10,460 nt of DNA, taken from positions 1-10,460 of the forward strand of contig JALVPS010000394.1 of the NCBI GenBank assembly GCA_027031685.1, given 5' to 3'. The notes beneath the pieces are model-generated. The model saw nothing but the letters and a program-made list of their open reading frames with translations. It was not told where the DNA came from and made no database searches. This document shows positions 1-5,778 of the stretch, piece by piece (the stretch's first letter is position 1; each line of letters begins with the position of its first letter). Source of the DNA: Gammaproteobacteria bacterium. Lineage in GTDB: Bacteria > Pseudomonadota > Gammaproteobacteria > UWMA-0217. Made by a program: the position numbers and the translations under genes.

Positions 1-235
1 CCAGCACGCGGCTGTCGGTGATGTCCGGGCTGAGGCGGTCCAGATGCGCATAGTCGGTCAGGCGCCGGTGCACCTCGGCCAGAGGCAGGGTACTGGAGAT
101 GGTCAGGCGCAGCCAGTAGGTGTCGCCGTCGCGCGACACGGACACCTGCGGCGGCTCGCCGGCCGGCGCCAGGGCGCAGGCCAGCGCCAGCCAGGCGGCC
201 AGCCACCAGCGGCCAAGTCCCGCACGTCCCGCCAT
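1..235 (-). CDS. Exported SRPBCC/START-like protein, N-terminal part
   Basis: Only the first 78 residues are in the window; the gene continues past the left edge. The start is an ATG read at 235-233 with a GAGGTG ribosome binding site about 5 bases upstream. Residues 1-26 look like a signal peptide: arginines at 4 and 9, then a Trp/Leu/Ala-rich core ending near ALAPA, so the product is probably periplasmic. The mature part (VSVSRDGDTYWLRLTIS, then PLAEVHRRLTDYAHLDRLSPDI) resembles the opening strand and first helices of SRPBCC/polyketide-cyclase-like proteins, where a hydrophobic cavity binds a lipid or small ligand. This family call rests on the 'LTDY..L.RLSP.I..S' pattern and is moderate. 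It lies 45 bases downstream of the permease remnant on the same strand and may share its transcript. The ligand is unknown. Confidence 0.6.
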   Translation of the reverse strand, partial: MAGRAGLGRWWLAAWLALACALAPAGEPPQVSVSRDGDTYWLRLTISSTLPLAEVHRRLTDYAHLDRLSPDITDSRVL

Positions 236-280
236 GGGCGCACCTCACGCATCGGTCTCTCTTCTAGTGGATACGCGCCG

Positions 281-652
281 TCAGCGCCGGCGGGCCAGAA
301 AACCGCGCTGGCTGAAGAGGAATTCCCCCGCCGCCACGGCAGCGTAGGCGGCCAGCAGCCAGTACAGGGTGGCATGGCTCTGGGCGAACAGCTCGCGCAT
401 GAGGGTGACCCAGGCGACCAGGGCCAGCATGGCGCCCAGCATGGGCAGGACGGGATGGATGGCGATCTCGCGCCGCAGCAGGAAGGCCGTGCTGTTGATG
501 GCCGCGAAGATGAGCAGAAAAGCCAGCGGCGCGGCGTGGCCCGAGTGGGCCATGGCCAGCCCCAGCACCGAGAAGATGCCGCCGCCGACCATGCCGCCCA
601 CACCCATGGCCACCACTTCCTTGAGGTCCAGCTTGCCTTCGCTGCGTGTCAC
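281..652 (-). pseudogene. APC-family amino acid permease, internally deleted remnant
   Basis: The open frame is 123 aa and starts at a GTG (652-650). Residues 9-46 (LDLKEVVAMGVGGMVGGGIFSVLG, then HAAPLAFLL) look like the N-terminus and first membrane helix of APC-superfamily amino acid permeases, including the glycine-rich GGGIFS that forms the unwound substrate site. Residues 48-116 (IFAAINSTAFLLRREI, then two hydrophobic stretches at about 68-86 and 95-113) look like the C-terminal end of the same family. Intact members have roughly 430-450 residues, so about 300 central residues seem to be missing, with an in-frame join near AFLL (44-47). About four membrane segments remain, too few for a working transporter. 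It could instead be a genuine small membrane protein, since the frame is still open. It is divergent from the rhomboid gene and followed by the SRPBCC gene. Confidence 0.6.
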
Positions 653-683
653 CGCGGTGTCAGCTTCATGGGTTGCAAACGGC

Positions 684-689
684 TATACT
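684..689 (+). promoter_or_regulatory. Candidate -10 element for the rhomboid operon
   Basis: TATACT matches the sigma70 -10 consensus at 5 of 6 positions. It lies in the 112-base divergent gap (653-764), about 75 bases before the rhomboid start. No good -35 is seen 16-18 bases upstream. A short GC-rich inverted repeat follows (GCACC at 691-695, GGTGC at 702-706) and would fall at the start of the leader RNA. The call rests on this one hexamer and its position. Confidence 0.35.
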
Positions 690-764
690 GGCACCGGCCG
701 GGGTGCGGCGCCACGGAACGCTGTCACCATTCCGACACCAAACAATAACAGCGAGGACCACGCC

Positions 765-1517
765 ATGTTTCCGCTTCGCGACAGCCTGCCGCGGCAGTTC
801 TTTCCGTGGATGGTGTGGACCCTCATCACGGTCAATGGCCTGGTCTTCCTGCTGGAGGTGAGCCTGCCGCCGCAGTGGCAGCAGACCTTCATCTACCACT
901 TCGCGCTGGTGCCGGCCCGCTACACCGATCCCGCCTGGGCCATCGAGCACGGCCTGGCGCCACACAACTACCTGCCCTTTCTCAGCAGCCAGTTCCTGCA
1001 CGGCGGCTGGCTGCACCTGATTCTCAACATGTGGACGCTGTGGATCTTCGGCCCGGCCCTGGAGGACCGCATGGGGCCGCTGCGCTTTCTGGTGTTCTAT
1101 CTGCTGTGCGGGGTGGTGGCCGGGCTGTTCCAGTTCTGGTTCTTCCCCACTTCCACCATCCCCACCCTGGGCGCCTCGGGGGCCATCGCCGGGGTGATCG
1201 GCGCGTACGCCATGCGCTTCCCCCATGCGCGCATCATCGTCATGGTGCCCGTGCTGTTCTTTCCCTTCTTCTTCGAGATCCCCGCCCTGCTGTTCGCCGG
1301 TGTCTGGTACCTGACACAGGTGCTGCAGGGCACCAACGCCCTGCTGGCGCCACATTTGGGCGGCGGAGTGGCCTGGTTCGCCCACATCGGCGGCTTCTTG
1401 GCCGGGATGGGCCTGTACCGCTTCTTCCTTGCCCCGGAACGCGACCGGCCCTGGTTCCCCGACCAGGGGGTGCTCGGCTTCGCGCCCGACGGCAGCCCCA
1501 CTTCCAGAAAGAGGTAA
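765..1517 (+). CDS. Rhomboid family intramembrane serine protease
   Basis: The protein has 250 aa and about six membrane segments. It should cut transmembrane proteins within the inner membrane. Family hallmarks are visible: H84-L-I-L-N88 (the HxxxN motif that helps form the oxyanion hole), the catalytic serine S138 in GASGAIAG, and the catalytic histidine H207 in FAHIGGFLAG. A first hydrophobic helix covers about 14-32, and a hydrophobic stretch rich in F and V covers 157-182. The tail after about 222 is polar and probably cytoplasmic. The ATG at 765 is chosen because GAGGA lies 7-8 bases upstream and the family homology starts there; the frame is open further upstream, but that part overlaps the divergent permease remnant and has no rhomboid character. 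The stop is 6 bases before the next protease gene, so the two are probably co-transcribed. The substrate is unknown. Confidence 0.93.
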   Translation: MFPLRDSLPRQFFPWMVWTLITVNGLVFLLEVSLPPQWQQTFIYHFALVPARYTDPAWAIEHGLAPHNYLPFLSSQFLHGGWLHLILNMWTLWIFGPALEDRMGPLRFLVFYLLCGVVAGLFQFWFFPTSTIPTLGASGAIAGVIGAYAMRFPHARIIVMVPVLFFPFFFEIPALLFAGVWYLTQVLQGTNALLAPHLGGGVAWFAHIGGFLAGMGLYRFFLAPERDRPWFPDQGVLGFAPDGSPTSRKR

Positions 1518-1523
1518 CGCCCC

Positions 1524-2360
1524 GTGAGCATCATGGATCTGTTCTGGCTGTTCTTCATCCTGACGGCCCTGCAACCCATCCTCAACCAGAAGCTGCTGGA
1601 GTCCTCGCGGGCACGCAAGGTGGCCCAGATCGAGAAGCGTCACGGCTCGCGCGTGATTCTCATGGTCCACCGCCAGGAGACCATGGGCTTCCTCGGCTTC
1701 CCGCTCATGCGCTTCATCAACATGGAGGACTCCGAGGCCATCATGCGGGCCATCCACATGACCGACCCCAAGGTGCCCATCGACCTCATCCTGCACACGC
1801 CGGGCGGGCTGGTGCTGGCCTCGCTGCAGATCGCCCGGGCCATCAAGAAGCACCCGGGCAAGGTGACGGTGTACGTGCCCCACTACGCCATGTCCGGCGG
1901 CACGCTCATCTCCCTGGCGGCGGACCGCATCGTCATGTCGCCGCACGCCGTGCTGGGGCCGGTGGACCCGCAGCTGGGCGAGTTCCCGGCCGCCTCCCTG
2001 GTCAAGGTGGCCAGCGAGAAGCCGCTCGATCACGTGGACGACAAGACCCTGCTCATGGCCGACGTGGGCAAGAAGGCCATCCGCCAGGTGGAGGAGGCGG
2101 TCCAGGAGCTGCTGGCGGGCAACCTGCCGGAGGACAAGGCGGCCGAGGTGGCGCACAAGCTGGCCACCGGCACCTGGACCCACGACTACCCCATCACCCC
2201 CGAGGCGGCCCAGGCACTGGGCCTGAACGTGTCCACCGACATCCCCGAGGACGTGCTGGAGCTGATGTCCCTCTACCCCCAGCCCACCCGCCAGCAGCCG
2301 GCCGTGGAGTACCTGCCGGTGCCACGCGGGCTGAACGGCAAGGGGCGCGGCAGCCGCTGA
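1524..2360 (+). CDS. SDH-family Clp-fold serine protease, membrane anchored
   Basis: The protein has 278 aa. Residues 4-22 (MDLFWLFFILTALQPILNQ) form a single N-terminal membrane anchor, then a basic linker (28-43) leads into a ClpP/crotonase-fold domain of the SDH ('serine dehydrogenase proteinase', Pfam SDH_sah) type, related to SppA and to the stomatin-operon protease. HTPGG at 91-95 matches the oxyanion-hole loop. S124 in YAMSGGTLIS is the expected nucleophile, followed by ADRIVMSPHAVLGPVDPQ (133-150), typical of the family. By analogy with Ser-Lys relatives, K161 or K166 could be the general base; this is inference. The start is GTG at 1524, because AGAGG (1509-1513 area) is about 10 bases from it and 19 bases from the alternative ATG at 1533. 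It probably acts in membrane protein quality control together with the rhomboid protease just upstream. The family name reflects an old report of serine dehydratase cleavage and should not be taken as the real substrate. Confidence 0.85.
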   Translation: MSIMDLFWLFFILTALQPILNQKLLESSRARKVAQIEKRHGSRVILMVHRQETMGFLGFPLMRFINMEDSEAIMRAIHMTDPKVPIDLILHTPGGLVLASLQIARAIKKHPGKVTVYVPHYAMSGGTLISLAADRIVMSPHAVLGPVDPQLGEFPAASLVKVASEKPLDHVDDKTLLMADVGKKAIRQVEEAVQELLAGNLPEDKAAEVAHKLATGTWTHDYPITPEAAQALGLNVSTDIPEDVLELMSLYPQPTRQQPAVEYLPVPRGLNGKGRGSR

Positions 2361-2379
2361 GGCCCGGCCCTCAGTCGGC
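2353..2379. terminator. Inverted repeat between convergent genes, possible two-way terminator
   Basis: CTGAGG (2357-2362) pairs with CCTCAG (2369-2374) around a 6-base loop. The stem extends outward with GCCG (2353-2356) against CGGC (2376-2379), with one bulged T at 2375. Each arm holds a stop codon: TGA at 2358-2360 for the protease gene and, read on the other strand, TGA at 2373-2371 for the reductase gene. There is no clear T-run on either side, so an intrinsic terminator is not proven. A simple RNA 3'-end stabilising hairpin is equally possible. Confidence 0.45.
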
Positions 2380-3423
2380 GCCGTCGCCGTCCTTCTCCGC
2401 CAGGGCCGCTTGGGCGTCGGCGCTGAATTCGAAGCTGTCGTAGTAGATGCGCTCGGCCGGGCTGCCCTGCTGCTGGAACAGGGCGTTGGCCGCCTCCACC
2501 ATGGGCGGCGGGCCGCACAGGTAGGCGTCCAGCCCGCTCATGTCCGGGAAGTCGCGCGCGGCCACCTCGTGCACGAAGCCCGTCTCCCCCTGCCAGTCGT
2601 CCTCCGGGCGCGGCTCGGACAACACCGGCGTGTAGTGGATGTGCGTATGCTCGGCGGCCCAGCGTCGGGCCAGCTCGTCCATGTACAGGTCCCGTTTGGC
2701 GCGCACGCCCCAGTAGAAGTGGATGGGCTGGGTGTGGCCGTGGTGAATGCTGTGCTCGATCATGGCCTTGACGGGGGCGAAACCGGTGCCGCCGGCCACC
2801 ATCAGGCGCGGCCGCGGCGAGTCCTCGCGCAGGTAGAAGCTGCCGAAGGGGCCCTCGATGCGCAGCAGGGCGCGCTCGCGCATCTCGTGGAACACGTGGT
2901 GCGTGAAATAGCCGCCCGGCACCTCGCGGATGTGCAGCTGCAGCACGGCATCATCGTGGGGCGGGTTGGCCAGGGAGAAGGCCCGCCGCCGCCCGTCGCG
3001 CAGCAGGATCTCGATGTACTGGCCGGGCAGGAATTGCAGGCGCTCGCTGTCGGGTAGCTTGAGCTCCATGAGCATGACGTCGTGGGCCAGCTTGCGCAGG
3101 GTCACCACCCGCGCCGGCAGGCGCTTGATGCGGATGGTCTCGCTGGCCACCTCGTGTGCCTCGATCACCAGGTCCTCCCGCGGGCGCGCCTGGCAGAGGA
3201 TGACCCTGCCCGTGGCCGCCTCGGCCTCCGTCAGGGCCGGCGGCAGGCCGTCCGGATAGTCCACCGCGCCGGACAGCAGGCGCGCGGCACAGGTGCCACA
3301 GCCGCCGTTGCGGCAGCCATACGGCAGGGCGATGTCCTGGCGCAAGGCGGCATCCAGCACGCTCTCGCCGGGCTCGACAGTGAAGCGCTTGCCGCTCGGT
3401 TGCAGCTGCACGGTAAAGCTCAT
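2371..3423 (-). CDS. [2Fe-2S] ferredoxin / FAD / NAD(P)H oxidoreductase
   Basis: The protein has 350 aa and three domains in order. Residues 1-90 form a plant-type [2Fe-2S] ferredoxin domain with ligands C37, C42, C45 and C77. Residues about 100-200 bind FAD (RAFSLAN, 147-153). Residues about 205-335 bind NAD(P)H (GGTGFAPVKAMIE, 211-223; CGPPPM, 303-308). This is the layout of CDP-6-deoxy-glucoseen reductase AscD and of oxygenase reductases such as MmoC, DmpP and BenC; in-silico annotations often use the AscD name, but nothing nearby makes dideoxysugars. It should pass electrons from NAD(P)H via FAD and the cluster to a partner protein or to free flavin. The start is ATG at 3423 with AAGGAG 5 bases upstream, a strong ribosome binding site. 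It is 114 bases downstream of ubiD, in the position that fre occupies in enterobacteria. Confidence 0.85.
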   Translation of the reverse strand: MSFTVQLQPSGKRFTVEPGESVLDAALRQDIALPYGCRNGGCGTCAARLLSGAVDYPDGLPPALTEAEAATGRVILCQARPREDLVIEAHEVASETIRIKRLPARVVTLRKLAHDVMLMELKLPDSERLQFLPGQYIEILLRDGRRRAFSLANPPHDDAVLQLHIREVPGGYFTHHVFHEMRERALLRIEGPFGSFYLREDSPRPRLMVAGGTGFAPVKAMIEHSIHHGHTQPIHFYWGVRAKRDLYMDELARRWAAEHTHIHYTPVLSEPRPEDDWQGETGFVHEVAARDFPDMSGLDAYLCGPPPMVEAANALFQQQGSPAERIYYDSFEFSADAQAALAEKDGDGAD

Positions 3424-3466
3424 CAGGGCTCCTTTCAGGGTTTGGTGTAATCAATGGAACCAGGCA

Positions 3467-3484
3467 CCCGCCTGGACAGGCGGG
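3467..3484. repeat. Short perfect hairpin in the ubiD-reductase gap
   Basis: CCCGCCT (3467-3473) pairs perfectly with AGGCGGG (3478-3484) around the 4-base loop GGAC. It lies in the 114-base gap between ubiD and the reductase gene. On the minus strand it is not followed by a T-run, so it is more likely a leader or attenuating structure, or an RNA-stability element, than a strong terminator. I found no convincing promoter in this gap. Confidence 0.4.
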
Positions 3485-3537
3485 GCGCCAAGTCTAGCAG
3501 GCCGCCACGGGGCCGGGACAAGAACCCCCGCCCTCGC

Positions 3538-5004
3538 TCAGTCCAGCCCCAGCTCCTGCCACAGGGCATCCACACGCCGCTTGACCTCGGCGTCCATGAC
3601 GATGGGCCGGCCCCACTCGCGCTGCGTCTCGCCGGGCCACTTGTTGGTGGCGTCCAGGCCCATCTTGCTGCCCAGGCCGGCCACCGGCGAGGCGAAGTCC
3701 AGGTAGTCGATGGGCGTGTGGTCGATGAGTACCGTGTCGCGCACCGGGTCCATGCGGGTGGTGATGGCCCAGATCACGTCCTGCCAGTTGCGCGTGTCCA
3801 CGTCGTCGTCCACGACGATGACGAACTTGGTGTACATGAACTGGCGCAGGAAGGACCACACGCCGAACATGACCCGCTTGGCGTGGCCGGGGTACTGCTT
3901 CCTGATGCTCACCACCGCCAGGCGGTAGGAGCAGCCCTCCGGCGGCAGGTAGAAGTCGACGATCTCCGGGAACTGCTTCTGCAGCAGGGGCACGAACACC
4001 TCGTTCAGGGCCACGCCGAGGATGGCCGGCTCGTCGGGCGGGCGGCCGGTGTAGGTGGAGTGGTAGATGGGCGCCTCGCGCTGGGTAATGCGCTCGATGG
4101 TGAACACCGGGAAACGCTCCACCTCGTTGTAGTAGCCGGTGTGGTCGCCGAAGGGGCCCTCCTCGGCCATGTCGTCCGGGTGGACGTGGCCCTCGAGGAC
4201 GATCTCGGCGCCGGCCGGCACCTGCAGGGGCACGCCGCGGCAGGCCACCAGCTCGGTCCTGGCGCCACGCAGCAGGCCGGCGAAGGCGTACTCGGACAGG
4301 GTGTCGGGGATGGGGGTGACGGCGGCCAGGATGGTGGCCGGGTCGGCCCCCAGGGCCACGGCCACCGGGAACGGCTCCCCGGGGTGGGCGCGCTGCCAGT
4401 CGCGGAAGTCCAGCGCCCCGCCGCGGTGCGCCAGCCAGCGCATGATGACCCGGTTGCGGCCAATCACCTGCTGGCGGTAGATGCCCAGGTTCTGCCGCTT
4501 GCGCTCCGGGCCGCGGGTGACCACCAGGCCCCAGGTGATGAGCGGGCCGGCGTCGCCCGGCCAGCAGGTCTGGATGGGGTAGCGGCCCAGGTCCACCGCG
4601 TCGCCGGCCAGCTCCACCTGCTGGCAGGGGGCGCGCCGCACCACCCGGGGGGCCATGTCCAGCACCTTGCGGAACACCGGCAGGCTCTGCCAGGCGTCCT
4701 TCATGCCCTTGGGCGGTTCCGGCTCCTTGAGGAAGGCCAGCAGGCGGCCGATCTCGCGCAGCTCGGCCGGATCCTCCGCGCCCATGCCCAGGGCCACGCG
4801 GCGGGTGGTGCCGAACAGGTTGGCCAGCAGGGGCACCGCGCTGCCGGTAGGATGCTCGAACAGCAGGGCCGGCCCGCCGCGGCGCAGCACGCGGTCGCTG
4901 ACCTCGGTGATCTCCAGCTTGGGATCGACGCTGGCGGCGATGCGCCGCAGCTCGCCGCGGTCCTCCAGCTGGGCGATGAAATCGCGCAGGTCGCGGTACT
5001 TCAT
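3538..5004 (-). CDS. ubiD: UbiD, 4-hydroxy-3-polyprenylbenzoate decarboxylase
   Basis: The 488-aa length is close to the 497 aa of E. coli UbiD. It removes the carboxyl group from 3-polyprenyl-4-hydroxybenzoate in ubiquinone synthesis, using prenylated FMN supplied by UbiX. Key residues line up with E. coli at a constant offset of three: N172 in QNLGIYRQQ (metal), IYR at 175-177 and RWL at 189-191 with RG at 194-195 (prFMN), E238 in SEYAFAG (metal), and the proton donor D287 in EEGPFGDHTGYY. The C-terminal stretch LDFASPVAGLGSKMGLDATNKWPGE is also typical. The ATG at 5004 overlaps the xth stop as ATGA. There is no clear Shine-Dalgarno sequence, so translation is probably coupled to xth. No ubiX is seen in the window. 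Confidence 0.96.
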   Translation of the reverse strand: MKYRDLRDFIAQLEDRGELRRIAASVDPKLEITEVSDRVLRRGGPALLFEHPTGSAVPLLANLFGTTRRVALGMGAEDPAELREIGRLLAFLKEPEPPKGMKDAWQSLPVFRKVLDMAPRVVRRAPCQQVELAGDAVDLGRYPIQTCWPGDAGPLITWGLVVTRGPERKRQNLGIYRQQVIGRNRVIMRWLAHRGGALDFRDWQRAHPGEPFPVAVALGADPATILAAVTPIPDTLSEYAFAGLLRGARTELVACRGVPLQVPAGAEIVLEGHVHPDDMAEEGPFGDHTGYYNEVERFPVFTIERITQREAPIYHSTYTGRPPDEPAILGVALNEVFVPLLQKQFPEIVDFYLPPEGCSYRLAVVSIRKQYPGHAKRVMFGVWSFLRQFMYTKFVIVVDDDVDTRNWQDVIWAITTRMDPVRDTVLIDHTPIDYLDFASPVAGLGSKMGLDATNKWPGETQREWGRPIVMDAEVKRRVDALWQELGLD

Positions 5005-5777
5005 GGCCAGCGGTCCCGGAACTCAGCCACCACCGGCGCGTGGTCGGAGGGCCGCTCCCAGCCGCGCGGCGCCTTGTCCACGTAGCTGGCCGTGCAGCGC
5101 CGGGTCATGGACTCGCTGGCCAGGATGAGGTCGATGCGCAGGCCGCGATTGCGGCGGAAGGCCTGGTTGCGGTAGTCCCACCAGGAGTAGACGCCCTCCG
5201 GCTGGTCGAAGAGGCGGAAGGTGTCGACGAAGCCCAGATCAAGGAGGCGCTGCAGGGCCAGGCGCTCGGGCGTGGAGCACAGGATGCGCTCCTCCCAGGC
5301 GGCGGGGTCGTACACGTCGCGGTCGTCGGGGGCGATGTTGAAGTCGCCCAGGATGATGTAGTCGGGGTGGGCCTCGAGGTCCTCGGCCACCCAGTCGCGC
5401 ACCCGCGCCAGCCAGTCCAGCTTGCGGTCGTACTCGTCGCTGCCCACCGCCTGGCCGTTCACCACGTACAGGTTGAGCACGCGCACGCCGTCGATCGTGG
5501 CCGCCAGGGTGCGGCTCTGGTCGTCGTCCAGGGTGGGCAGGCGGCGCACCACCTCGCGCGGCTCGGCGCGCGCCAGCAGGGCCACGCCGTTGTAGGCGCG
5601 TTGGCCGTGGCAGACCACGTGGTAGCCGGCGTTCGCCAGTTCCTCGCGCGGGCAGTCGGCGTCGGGCAGCTTGATCTCTTGCAGGGCCAGCACGTCCGGC
5701 GCGGCCTCCGTCAGCCAGCGCCGCACCTGGGGCAGGCGCACGCGCAGGGAGTTGACGTTCCAGCTGGCGATCTTCAC
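5001..5777 (-). CDS. xth: Exodeoxyribonuclease III family AP endonuclease
   Basis: The protein has 258 aa; E. coli ExoIII has 268. It cuts DNA at abasic sites and trims 3' ends in base excision repair. Family residues are present: N7 (WNVNS), E34 in LQEIK (metal), Y104 and N107 (LYVVNG), D145 and N147 in ILGDFNIAP, YSWWDYR (197-203), RIDLIL (214-219), and D245-H246 in SDHAPV (catalytic pair). The start is GTG at 5777; the reading frame is open upstream, but homology begins exactly at MKIASWNVNS. One base separates this GTG from the prlC stop, and the gene's own stop overlaps the ubiD start as ATGA. No strong ribosome binding site is visible, so both junctions suggest translational coupling. 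Confidence 0.95.
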   Translation of the reverse strand: MKIASWNVNSLRVRLPQVRRWLTEAAPDVLALQEIKLPDADCPREELANAGYHVVCHGQRAYNGVALLARAEPREVVRRLPTLDDDQSRTLAATIDGVRVLNLYVVNGQAVGSDEYDRKLDWLARVRDWVAEDLEAHPDYIILGDFNIAPDDRDVYDPAAWEERILCSTPERLALQRLLDLGFVDTFRLFDQPEGVYSWWDYRNQAFRRNRGLRIDLILASESMTRRCTASYVDKAPRGWERPSDHAPVVAEFRDRWP

Positions 5778-5778
5778 G

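Noticed and set aside
176..235. Possible lipoprotein signal (LALAC near residue 20 of the left-edge protein)
   Set aside because: The residue at -3 is Ala and at -2 is Leu, which does not fit a lipobox; an ordinary signal peptide fits better.
666..2183. A 505-codon open frame on the minus strand opposite the rhomboid and SDH protease genes
   Set aside because: It lies antisense to two well-supported genes, has a low-complexity His/Gly/Gln/Glu-rich translation and no domain; a GC-rich shadow frame.
806..2443. A 545-codon plus-strand frame overlapping the same two protease genes
   Set aside because: The translation is Pro/Ala/Gly/Arg-rich and crosses two real genes out of frame, with no start signal or motif.
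3454..5085. A 543-codon plus-strand frame opposite ubiD
   Set aside because: Antisense to UbiD with all catalytic residues intact; composition is biased and no family is recognisable.
5456..5470. YVVNG in place of the YxPxG seen in E. coli ExoIII
   Set aside because: To my knowledge this variant is common in the shorter Xth subgroup, and the catalytic Tyr and all metal ligands are kept, so it is not a defect.
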